A stretch of DNA of 64,000 nucleotides from Mesostigma viride (lineage: Eukaryota > Streptophyta > Mesostigmatophyceae > Mesostigmatales > Mesostigmataceae): the NCBI GenBank assembly GCA_009746045.1, contig RPFO01000041.1, forward strand, positions 3,018,613 to 3,082,612. Direction: 5' to 3'. Below, piece after piece: positions 33,716 to 43,873 of this stretch (positions are counted from its first letter, which is position 1; every line of letters begins with the position of its first letter). The position numbers were made by a program, and so were the translations under genes. Below the pieces are notes generated by a model. The model was not told the DNA's origin and did not search any database. It saw nothing but the letters and a program-made list of their open reading frames with translations.

Positions 33716-35027
33716 CATCAAGTTTCTTTTTAAGTGGCCAGCCGGAGCGGCTGCTTAAGTTTTAGCGGGCAAGTGTTCGAAGCGCGTCATTGGTGAATTA
33801 CTTGGGGAACTTGGGTTTCCCCGCGAAACTCCAACTGCACGTTCAGATTTCCAAATCTCGAGTAAAGTTCGACGCAACTTTCTGAACGGGGGTAGTTGGC
33901 GGGCAGCGTTCCTTCGGACGAATGAAATGCATTCCATACTTGTGCAAGATTTCGAAAGGTAGCTTGCGTGCAGCCCTACTAAAATTTGCGCAAAGTGTGG
34001 GGCTGAAAATTCGTAACGGAAACGTTTTGGTAGTTGCCGTCACTTCCTCTTGTGCCAGCGTGTGGGAGTGAAAATTCGTAACGGAAACTTTTTGGTAGTT
34101 GCCGTCACTTCATTTTGCGCAAAGTGTTGGACTGAAAATTCGTAACGGAATTTTTTGGGTAGTTGGCGTCACTTCCTTTCGTTCGACTGAAAATTCGCTG
34201 AAATTCGCTGAATTCGCACCGTAGCCTAATTTTTAGTACCTCGAAGTGACGGAGCACCTAAAAACTTGCCCACAAGTACACTTGGCAGCGCGCTCACTGG
34301 GAAAAATTGTACAGCCGCTCCGGCGGGCCACTTGAACGAATTGCAAGGGCTAACTCACACGGGTCGCGATCCGTAGTTCGTGAGCACTCTTGTCATGCGT
34401 GGCAGGAATCTTCTCACGGCGTCGGCAGATTGTGCCGGAAAACGGCCATGGTTCGCGACCCGACTTTGTGGTTCGCGGGAAATCATGTCGCGACCCATGT
34501 TCGCGAGCGAAAAGTCCACGTGTCCGTGAATCGAACCTGACAAGTGCAAAAGAGACCTGAAAGTACAGGAATTAATGGTACGAATTCAGTCGGCGTAGAA
34601 CCAGTACGGCAGGGTGCTGAGGAAAACTGGACAGCTTCGATCCAGCGAAGCCGGTCTCGCCAGCTAGAATTTAGTATCGTCCAGTAAAGACCAATAATCA
34701 CTGGATACACCCAAATAATCAGAATACGATATCGTAGATATCCCCTGTATTTGTAAATCCAAGGACAGGTGGCGACAACAAGGAGATTGAGGAGGAGTGC
34801 GGAAAAGAGCGGAAAGTGCGGAAACGCCAGCAAAAAAGGTACTGTGAACCAATCTTTTTATCTATCTGAACAATCCGAACGCCCACGACCCGCCGTGTGA
34901 GTGCGACGGGTTCGTCAACCAATTTCTGTTCCACGTGGCAGAAAGTTCGATGCCACTCGGCAAAGCGGTTCGCGAACCATGACTGTACGAACTGACGGAT
35001 CGCGACCCGTGTGAGTTGGCCCTAATG
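33716..35027 (+). mobile_element. TIR element 'A' carrying a second TIR element
   Basis: The short form (one 155-bp internal unit) lies in the Ty3-like gag. Its right end is interrupted between GAATTG and TAATG by the element at 34347-35022. Excising that element and one copy of its TSD restores the normal right end. Confidence 0.8.
34347..35022. mobile_element. Harbinger-like MITE (676 bp)
   Basis: The TIR is GGGCYAACTCACACGGGTCG continuing CGATCCG at both ends, with one mismatch in 27 bp. Flanks are CAA on the left and TAA on the right, fitting a 3-bp TAA duplication with one later mutation. GGGC termini with TWA target sites suggest PIF/Harbinger. No transposase is encoded. Confidence 0.75.
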
Positions 35028-35974
35028 GTCCTCGAGGTCATATAGGGAGTCATCGTCCTCCTCGCCGTCGTGCTCAGTGGAAGACAGCTGATTCACCCGC
35101 CGCGGGGGACCTGACCTGATGAACCGGCGCACCGAGCCGGGTGCGCGCCCGCGAGCAACGACGTCGGCCACCTGCAAGAGATACCTCTGAATATTCAGGA
35201 TATCCCACTCTTCCCAGGGGACCTCCGCGTAGTGGTTCAGTACCTCATCCTGCAGCTCGTGACTGAGGGCCTCGATAAACCGGATCTTGTACTCGTACCA
35301 GGTCATGTCTGTCAGATATGCCGCGCTGGACTCAAACTTGGATAGAAACTCACGGTATGGTGTGGACCCTTGGCGTAACTTGCCAAAGGAGAGCCGCTCG
35401 TGGATCACAGCGTCTGGGGGCACCAGCTTGCGGCGCACCCGATCCATCAGCTCCTCCACGGTGTGCGGGTACGATTGAGAGGCGATGCTTTCGCAATTCA
35501 GGATGCTCACCACCGAGCCGGGTCCATGCAGGTGTTGACAACGTGTGGGATGAGGTCGCAAGTGGCCAGTTCCCAACCATTGTGGTTACACCAGACGGTA
35601 TACTGTTGTTGCCACATGCGCCCCCATTCGTCAATCTCCCGTGGTCTCATGTCCGCGTGCAGTTTGGGAACATTCTTGAAAGTTGGCATTGGTGGGGCCT
35701 TCACGGTATCGCGCTTGGGCCCGGCGACCTCGCGATAAGCAATGGATCCGAAGGTGGGGGGCTGTGATCGGGGGAGAGATCCGGATCTGGCCGGCGTACC
35801 GTGCGTCCGCCGCACCTGTACAGACGCTGGGTGTTCGTACCCAGGGTCATCCAGGGCCACCCTGCTGAAATTCAGATTGTTGGCGACAGCGGGCGAGTAG
35901 GCAATGTCACTGTCATTCGCCCGAGAGCGTTGCGGTTGGGGGGCAGGTCGCTGGACTGGTGCGTATGTCCCCTC
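35028..35974 (-). pseudogene. Ty3-like Gag, central part (two frames)
   Basis: Capsid-like region. From the right edge it reads TYAPVQRPAPQPQRSR, then ALDDPGYEHPASVQ to about 35510. The reading then shifts frame into the stretch with VVSILNCESIAS, HTVEELMDRVRRKLVPP, LRQGSTPYREFLSKFE and FIEALSHELQDEVLNHY, typical of a retrotransposon Gag core. The right edge joins in frame to the N-terminal part at 56205-56947 once the copia-like element and one CCCTC are removed. Confidence 0.75.
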
Positions 35975-36321
35975 AGTTAAAGCCCCCGACCGGCTAAGCT
36001 ATGGCGGTCGGTCCCGTTGAGCTTGGGAGAAGGTGAACACAGAGAACTGCTGTCGGAGCTGGCCAACCACTGGTTTATGTCTTAGCCAGCAAAGCCTATC
36101 CGGTTAGCCGTAACCGTGGGACAGGCTAGCTGTCCGTACCGACCCGGATAAGGCCCCGGACTGGGGCCTAGGTGGCGCCGGCCCTAGGCGCCGCCCTTAG
36201 ACCGGTCGACCGCATCGGACCGCCGGATTATAGCCGGCGGCTTAGCGGACGCTAGCGGAAGGCGTGCGGACGGACATGGGGAACTTAGAGCCAGATCCTA
36301 GGGCTCTAGAGTTACTCAACT
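35975..36321 (-). repeat. LTR of copia-like element 1 (3' LTR)
   Basis: 347 bp with termini AGTTAAAG and CTCAACT, not TG..CA. It differs from the other LTR by one substitution and one 2-bp indel by eye. It contains five perfect hairpins: 35986/36005 (7 bp), 36119/36130 (6 bp), 36151/36163 (7 bp), 36174/36187 (6 bp) and 36220/36234 (7 bp). Confidence 0.85.
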
Positions 36322-36707
36322 CCGACATACTCTTTTGTTCTTTGATTAATTATCAAAATAATTACATCAAATGCAGACCATTCAAAACCATCTAAGGTAG
36401 GGAACTCAAGGGGGCCTCAAGGCCGTCATTGAAAACCACCACGGTATCGACCCGTGCCCTTGTTGTGATCACACATGAATAGTGATGTAATAAGTATCGA
36501 GAAAAAAAACAACTATGCCACCAGACAAAAGGTGACCCTTTTTATTAGGATCAGTGACCCGCCGACGGGCCCAAGGCACTGTCCAACGTGGCTAGGGTAT
36601 GGTCATGACAATCAAAAAAACTACTACCACGATACTCGTGAATGCTAGCAACACAGGGTGAGTTATGGCTGTATTCATAAAGCGCCCGAGCCGTAACCCT
36701 GTGTGGC
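36322..36707. other. 3' untranslated part of copia-like element 1
   Basis: 386 bp without a gene. On the minus strand the A/G-rich AAAGAACAAAAGAG just before the LTR is the likely polypurine tract. Confidence 0.5.
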
Positions 36708-37301
36708 TCACGGGTGTTGCATTGTCATGCGCTTGCGCAACACTGCGTACTGCGGGGCAGCCTCCCGCGCCTCCTTGGTGAGTGCATCCGCGGGATTGAG
36801 TTCATCCGCGATGTGCTGGAGACGCGTGACGCAGGAGGCCGCCTCAGCGAGTACGAGGTAATCAACGTCCTGTGACCGCGCATAGGGATTGTCAAGGAAG
36901 GCCAAACAACTTTGTGAGTCAGTGTGCACCGTGCTAGTCCAGTGAAGAGTGAACCCACACGAGCCAAATACCCAACCCAGCAAGTACCGCAGCCACATGC
37001 CATGTGAGATAGCTGAAACAATGCCCCGGCATTCAGCCGTGTTGGGGCTAGTGGCACTGCGGCTGTGCAAGCGCGAGTACCAATCTAACAACATGCCAGG
37101 CTGGCCCTCATTGCTGATAAAGAACAGTGCCCCCATGCGGGCCCGCACTTGGCTGACTGTGCGCGTCTCTAGATTAGCATCCGCCACTATCTCCAGGTGC
37201 ACCGGCTGTGAGCAATCGAGCCCACGAAGCACAATGCCGGGCGTCATGGCCAGCTGCCGCCGAACATGAATGGACCCTCTGTAGTCCTTCCAGCACATCA
37301 T
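36708..37301 (-). pseudogene. Copia-like element 1 RNase H
   Basis: Would degrade the RNA strand during cDNA synthesis. Acidic residues stand in order: EIVADANLE, NTAECRGIV, VHTDSQSCL, and HIADELNPADALTK near the end, as in copia RNase H. A frameshift near 37300 and another near 37450 separate it from the RT. Confidence 0.8.
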
Positions 37302-37442
37302 CGGGCACTGAGGCGAGCGAGCACTGCCAAATCAGGTGCCACCGTGTCCGCCAACCACCCGAGCTTGCCCTTAACCGAGGGCCCATGGGTTGCCAACAGC
37401 GGGGACGGGAGGTCGGCCAGCAGGTCAACCACATAGTTGCGG

Positions 37443-38693
37443 CTATCCTGCATGTGCATGACCCATTCGCCATGCAGAACGCGAATCCCGCTGCAACGTA
37501 GACTGCACGCCGCAAAACACCACGGGTTTACCCTCCTCATGATCCACCGCCCTGCCCAGGGGAAACTTAGCCGCCACTGCAGCAAGAAACTGGGTAGCAA
37601 ATGTGCGAGGTGCCACCAGCTTGAAGTCATCGCCATGCCACACGAAGAGGGCTGGCTCGCCAGGGACGCCGGTGGGGACCACAAAGAAGTTAGGATCCGC
37701 GCGATGGTACGTGGCCCCTAAGCTCTGCAAGACCTCCTCCGCGGAAATGCGGAAGATGATGGGAGAGCTCTGCAGCCCCTCCACCCCTGTCAACAGCTCG
37801 ATATACTCGCTGCCAATGGTGCCATCCTGCCAGACCACCGGGACCTTCACCACGTAGCGGGTGCCTTGCCATGTTTGCTGCGCGACCCCAGCGTCGCTGT
37901 GGAGGAATGCCCGCTGAAAGTCACCGCACCACATCCCGTAGTCCTTGCCCGCGTTCCGCTTGCCCAAGTAGATGACCGTCAGTAGCCGATGCGAAACATG
38001 GTTGAGCCCAGGGGTATAAAGATCCTTGGCGTCCAGCGGGGAGGACCCCTTCGTCTCCGTGACCACGGGCCTAACCCGGAACACCACCGAAGAGTTGGTC
38101 TCGTCCGGCTTGTAGGTGAGCACGAACTTCAACCGCAACCGCGTGGCCCCGGCTGGCACACTCTCCAATCCTCGGTAGACCTCGCGCTCTCGCCACTGCT
38201 CCTTGGCTCGAATGAACGCGTCGCGCCACAAAGCAAACTTGAGAGGATCTTGACAGTCCAGGACAAGTTGCTCCCACGTCACAGGGCTATCCGCCGCCAG
38301 TGAGTGTGAGTGGAGGCCGAAGCTGCGCGGGTGCCAATCCTGAGGCTGAATGATGGACTGGACGAGCGGCGGTGTGGAAAACGCCGCCATCGGTAAGCGC
38401 CACACAACGCCGGGCTGCCCTACCACCACCCCCAATGGAGCGTGGTACTCGCGAAGCGGGATGCTGCCCACCCCCGCGACCGACAGCAAGTCAGTGGACA
38501 CTGAGAACCCCGGGTATGATACGAAAGGTTCGCTCAGCAAGGCCACATCCTCGTAGCCATCCACCACGTGAAACGGCGTGTCAATGCCCAACACCGGCAG
38601 CACCACCATCCCGGTAACTTGATATGCCGAAGTGCCTGCAAAGTCGGTCACCGATTTGTACGGCGACTCTAGTGTTAGCCATACCACGGTCCT
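37443..38693 (-). pseudogene. Copia-like element 1: C-terminal half of retropepsin-like domain plus RT
   Basis: From 38693 the frame reads RTVVWLTLESPYK and VLPVLGIDTPFHVVDGYEDVA, aligning with the second half of the retropepsin-like domain of element 2. The RT follows, with CGDFQRAFLHSD (motif A), GLQSSPIIF, and VWHGDDF (HGDD in place of YVDD), then VVFCGVQSTL. The frame ends at a shift near 37450. The codons upstream of 38693 belong to the inserted sequence, not to the element. Confidence 0.8.
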
Positions 38694-40406
38694 TAATTTA
38701 GGACAAAGTCCTAAATTAAGGACCAATTTACTATAACCGAGGTACCGGGGGGGGGGGTCACTATATGGACCGTACCCCATGTGGACCGTACCCGGCATGA
38801 TGTACCCGACCCGTGGTACCGGCACATGGTACCCGGATTCCGTACCCGGGTACCGGGTATAATGGCGGGAAAGTAGGTACCTCGACCAAAAATATAACCG
38901 ATTTTGGAGCGAAAAAGTGGGTGCGGGAATGATCTGAGGTGGATATGGCGACCTGACAATCGTGGCCGGCGTTTTCACGTGCGTTCATCATTTCGGGCGC
39001 CCAGTAGCAAAAACGAAAGGTCGTTAGTTATGCTTAAAGGCTGTGAAATTTTCTGCGCAAGTTTTTATGTGTAGCGCTGTAGCACAGCGGCACATCACAA
39101 TTGGGTCGCAGATCGCCTGCTCGCGGAGGGTCGATTTTGGCACAAACATGTTAGTGTATTAGCAATGGTGGTGCGAATCAAGCCAGGAAATTTTTGTGGA
39201 CGATTTTGATAATAGTCTGGAGTTTAGAAACGGAGTATTTGACATGGGAGCGCCTGGGCTGTGATATTCTTGCCCGATTTCCATTGTCGACCATGTTTTA
39301 GGGACGTTCAGGCTGGGCAGCGAGCGCACCTTATAGGTCTTCACTTTCGGTATTTCTTGGACCTAGAACGCATCACAAGCGTGGTTTATATCATTTTCGA
39401 ACCGGTTGGCCAGCTTTGGTGCGCTCAGCTCTCGGAAAGCTGACCTCGCTGCGGATTTCAGCGACTTTTTTGCAACCATCTGGAATGAGGCGACGTAAGT
39501 AGCAGGTACGTGCCGGGGTGCCCTAGATCATGAGTGTAACTGGCAACGCTGTCGTGGTGTTTTGAGTCAGCCAGCTATGCCTAAAAAGAGGGGACGCTCT
39601 CTGTGCACATAACTGTCACACATAGTTGGTTTACGTCATACAATTTTTTACGTCTCTATCTTCGTCGTCCGCTGCAGCTAAAACACACATGCGTAAGAGC
39701 AGTTTTACTCATGTGTTAGTTATAAACCATGGTCCTATGGCCTGCAGTCGTTCAGGGTGTTCTCAGACAGTATATACAGTATGGTTTACGTGTTACATGC
39801 ACCCTGAATTCACTCACAAAGCGTTGCATGTTAGCACAACGTTGTTCTGTAACTTGATTTGGCTGCATTCATGTGTTAGTTGCAATGCAAATGCAATGTT
39901 TTTTCATCGCTGGGTGGTGGCCAGCATGTCCGTGATGTCAAAGAAGGTTTGGCATATGCTTAGAGAAAGTTTACCGCAAGGGGTGGGCCATGTTCAAGCC
40001 GGGCAACCTCAGCAACCATGCAACCGTATATTGCATTACCTGCACCATCTGTGACACCGTTAAGCATGCGTATATATAGAGGCAGCCACAGCAGGGTATG
40101 GCCTTGTTATACGCTGCCCCGCCATCCCAAGGCCTCGTAGGGTCCCCTAGCGCTTGTAAGATGCTCAAGGGACCGTGTGGATAGCATGGTCATGCGTTGA
40201 CACTAATTGGTCCTATTGGTCCTAAATTCTCATTTTGACTAAATTCGCGGTTTGAGGCCTGCCATGGGCCAGGGTCCATTCAGGCACTAAATGTAATTAT
40301 TTGAACCCAGGTTTTTGTCCAAAATTCAAAAAGTGTGTTATCTGTCAGTGGTAAAAATGCCAGGGTCGAAATTTGATGTTTGCACATATATTTTTTAATT
40401 CAAACT
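38694..40406. mobile_element. Unclassified 1.7-kb insertion with 6-bp TSD GGTCCT
   Basis: It is flanked by GGTCCT at 38688-38693 and 40407-40412 and splits the protease-like domain of copia element 1 in frame. Its left end, with the TSD, forms a perfect 17-bp stem with AAA loop (38688-38724). About 38744-38882 has some nine GTACCSG motifs. No coding sequence is seen, and I cannot place it in a class. Confidence 0.65.
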
Positions 40407-40412
40407 GGTCCT

Positions 40413-40892
40413 AAAATAAGGACTTTTCTTGGTAACATGGACACTAGCACTGGATACAGGGTGGCCGCCCGACGAGAGATAATAGACACGGATGCAAGCT
40501 TGCGTGTCCACAGCCACCAGCTGCCACGGTCTACACGTAGGAAACAAGGCTGACTTAACCGGCCTGACCCCCTGTGAGAGAGTTTTGACCTGAGCCACCC
40601 CTGATGCAGCTTTCGCTTTAAGCGCCTGAGCACGCCACAAGGCCGTGACCGTTGAAGCCAGGTCCCTAGGTGGGCGCGGCGCATGGGCAGGACCCTGACC
40701 CTCCGGCCGGCGAGGCCACGCTAGGCGGGCCTCCCACATTATCCGTGGCTAGCACAGGAGGTGAGTCACTACGTGCACTAGGTCCCGTCAAACCCACCCC
40801 ATCCTCATCCCACCCATCCATGGGGTCATATTGGGGCCCAGGGGAGGGGGGGGTGTAGCTGTGTCTGCCCCTGGGAGCGACCCGTGGGGTAC
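40413..40892 (-). pseudogene. Copia-like element 1: spacer and N-terminal half of the retropepsin-like domain
   Basis: Reads ...GVRPVKSALFPT, then VAVDTQACIRVYY. DTQA stands where a retropepsin has D-T/S-G-A and aligns with IDTNAQVSVM of element 2. It continues in frame across the 1.7-kb insertion (SPYFRT, then VVWLTL). Upstream towards 40892 several shifts occur before the junction with element 2. Confidence 0.65.
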
Positions 40893-40897
40893 CACCT

Positions 40898-41591
40898 CAG
40901 TTAACGCCAAGCGCATTGGCGTGTTCCTGATTCGGCATATCTCTGCGATTCCAAAGGCACCGGAACGAGTTCATTCCGACAAGTATCAAGAAAGTTATGG
41001 CGTTCCGACTTCCCGGTCGCGCGCGAGCGCGAGCCGGCTGTTCTTCTAAGTCGGACGTGAATATTTGCCGACGACATATGGGGTCGACAGTAATTCCTGG
41101 GCTGACAGGAATTAGGTGCTGAACCTACGACGGTATTGGATTAATACGTCGTACGCAGGAAATAGGAACCTTAACCTGTGGTCTGTTGGTACCGCAGGCG
41201 TAGTCCTGGACTTTAGGTGCAGATGCAATAATCACTGTGGACTGTACTCTGTGGTCACTGTGCCTGTATGGCAGACCTACTGTATAGGAACTGGGCGCTG
41301 TACAGGTAGTGAATACTGTACCGGGAGTGTTATTACTGAGCAGGCCTCCTAGGCTGCTCAGGACTAGCAAGCACAGTGCACAAGTATATAAAGAATAGGC
41401 CAGTGCCAATTGGGCATCTCTTGCGAGCCCGCCTCACGTGTGTTGCCTTGACTTGGCAAACTCGTGTACAAGCCTCAAGTGTGTGAGCGCTGTAACATTA
41501 TCCAATTTTAACAAAGCTCCGTTTCCAACCACATTCACACATTGCTGCATTGCAACCATATCCTTATACATTGCGTTTAAAAACGTTAACT
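40898..41591 (+). repeat. 5' LTR of copia-like element 2
   Basis: 694 bp with perfect 7-bp inverted termini. By eye it differs from the 3' LTR by about 8 substitutions and 5 small indels, roughly 1.2% divergence. Confidence 0.93.
41385..41393 (+). promoter_or_regulatory. TATA box of copia-like element 2
   Basis: TATATAAAG about 200 bp before the 5' LTR end, also present in the 3' LTR at 48697-48705. It is the likely start of the U3/R boundary. Confidence 0.6.
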
Positions 41592-41684
41592 CAAATTACA
41601 AGCAGTCTCGACGGAACGGCCAGGAGGGTCGTTGCTGTTTGCTGCGTGCAGCGTTGACGACGCGAGAAGCTCGTCAGGTGTCGA

Positions 41685-42577
41685 ATGGTGCAGGAAGAAC
41701 AACGGCAGCAGAATTTCCGGTTTTCGGCAGTCTGCTGGTGGTTCATTTCGCCTGAATTGCGTCGTGTGGTTCGAGATTTATCTTTATTGCTTGCAGATCG
41801 TCCACCTGTTAATCGCAACTTTGTGCAATTCGTCGACGACCAGGTCGAGGATTGGGAGCGCATTCTGCAGCACGTCCGAACCATCGTCATTCCGGCACCG
41901 GAGCGTCGACGACATCGAGCAAGAGCTGCACGGTTTGGTCGGGATCCAGACTGTGATTACAGCCTTAGTTGAGCGGGTGCGTGCGGAGTTGGCGGCCAGG
42001 CGAGGAGAAGCTGCGGAGCAGCTGGTGCGGTGCGACACGAGTTCGTGCAGGCAGCAGCGGGTGCGGGTGTACAACGTACGTTCGCAGGCGTAATCGGCGA
42101 CGAGGGAGTTGCAGCGGGACCAGTTCGACGTGAGCGACGCGGGCGGAGCGCTACAGGCGGCTGGCAGAGGTCGAGGCAAGCGGAAGCCATCACCGGAGGT
42201 CAGCGTGCGGCACGAGTCGGCAGGATTCCGGAGCGAGGGAGAGTTCCTTTTCAGGAACTGCCCCAACCCTTCGCGTTCGTGTGACGCGTTGGGAGGAGTT
42301 TGCCCCTCTTGGGTTACGACAGTGACCTTGAGGTGGGAGCTGTGGGGGTCGCTGGCTAGGCGACGAGGAGCTTGGCGACCACGAGGTGCCAAGATACAAT
42401 CCGCGGGGTGCCAACGACGGGTTGTCACCTGTCTACTACACTAACGGTGACGACGCTGTCATCGCGGGCCGACAGCGGGTCGACGACGGCGCAGCGGGTA
42501 GCAGGGTGCCAGAGCTGATTGTTGTGAGCGACAGCGACAGTGACAGCGACAAGGAGAACCAGGACGCCCGCGGGTGA
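41685..42577 (+). pseudogene. Extra ORF upstream of gag in copia-like element 2, frameshifted
   Basis: Not a recognised family. Pieces in shifting frames read as one protein: FSAVCWWFISPELRR, FVQFVDDQVEDWERIL, VDDIEQELHGLVGIQTVITALVE (helical), a basic stretch, an acidic stretch (GDEELGDHEV), and a C-terminus ELIVVSDSDSDSDKENQ then stop at 42575-42577. The end looks like a SUMO-interacting motif (hydrophobic core followed by Ser/Asp). It fills the ~1.1 kb between LTR and gag, where copia elements normally have only a short leader. At least three frameshifts are needed. Confidence 0.4.
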
Positions 42578-42701
42578 CCGTGGTGGTCTTGACTGAGTGG
42601 TAACACTTGGCATTTCCTTTCTTGTTCAGTAGCTTATATTGCTTTAATTGCTGCTTGGCCACTTGGCTGGCTGTAGCAGATCTGAACAGAGGCCATCATG
42701 A

Positions 42702-43873
42702 GTGAGGGAGCTATTGACCAACAAGGGCGCGGTATGGGCTTTGAGCGGCGCGGCGCTGGGATGGATGGACGCGATGGACGCGATGGACGCGATGGACGCG
42801 GTGGACGGCCAGGCGCTGGGAGACCAGGCTGCGCTGCCAGATGATCAGAGCCAAGGATCTCAGGGCGGTCAGAACGCGCCAGCCGCAGATCAAGCGGCAC
42901 CTAAGCGGCCGACCGTGGCTGAGGGGTACGCGGTGCTAGGCCAGTTTCAGTCCATCAAGGACAATTGGCAGCCCCGGGACGCTGAGAGGATGTTAGAGGA
43001 CATGAACTTGTACACGGAGATATACACCGGTGACAAGCTTCGCATCCTGGCGTCTAGTGCCTACATAAGGCAGTCGGCGAGGCGGCTGTTCAAGTTTGTT
43101 CGGGAGCGACACACGGCGGGGGACACCTGGGCGGCGTTTATGACGCGACTCAGGGTGTTCCTGAGTGACAAGAGGACCATAGATGGGTCCACCTGAAGCA
43201 AGAATACCTGGACTACAAGCCCATCAAGGGGCAGCTAGTGGTCCACGCCTTTGAAGACTTCGTCAAGCTGAGGGAGGACGCCATGGCCAAGGATTCTTCG
43301 TTGCAGATCGGATGGCCATGGGCGACTTTCTCAAGTCGCTGCAGCTGGATCCGGTCACCATGGATAATGTGACCATCCACATGCGACAGGTCCATGGCTG
43401 GGCAGCCATGACGGACCAGTTGTATGAGTGTTTCAGCGGCAAGTACGTAGGTGGTAAGCGCCCTCGTCAAGGGGACGAGGAGGCAGCTGAACCTGCGGTT
43501 AAGTCCATGAGGGGATCGGGCCACGGGGGCCCAGCGTCCTCGAGAGGGCCTGAGACCTCTTCAAGGGGTCGAGGAAGGTCCAGGAGGGGGCGTGACAGAA
43601 GGGCTGGACGGGGGACCCGCCGAAGTCGGGACATCCACAGTCCCAGTTTGACTTCAAGAGGGTGGGTGGTCCTCCCAAGGCTGGGCCCAGCAGTGGGACC
43701 TCACGGGACATCAGTCAGGTGGAATGTTATTTCTGCCAGGGAAGGGTCACTTCAGGAATGAGTGTCCCTCGTACCTGAGGCAGGAAGGTCAGAGCAAGCC
43801 AGCTCAGGGTGGCAGCAAGGACAAGGCTGGTCCATCCCAGGATAAGGGCAAGGGCAAGGCTGCTGATCATTGA
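42702..43873 (+). pseudogene. Gag of copia-like element 2
   Basis: Nucleocapsid/capsid protein. It starts near the ATG at 42698-42702, with a Met-Asp-Ala repeat (42760-42800), then VLGQFQSIKDNWQ, LRILASSAYIRQ and WAAFMTRLRVFLSD. A shift near 43185 leads to RWVHLKQEYLDYKP, another near 43300 to MAMGDFLKSLQLDP, and a third near 43610 to SQFDFKRVGG. The zinc knuckle CYFCQ(G)KGHFRNEC (CX2CX4HX4C) spans 43730-43770 with one base missing. Gag ends KGKAADH, TGA at 43871-43873. Confidence 0.75.

Noticed and set aside
35975-36321. Hammerhead ribozyme (retrozyme) in the hairpin-rich LTR
   Set aside because: The length would suit a retrozyme LTR, but the conserved CTGATGA...GAAA core is absent on both strands.
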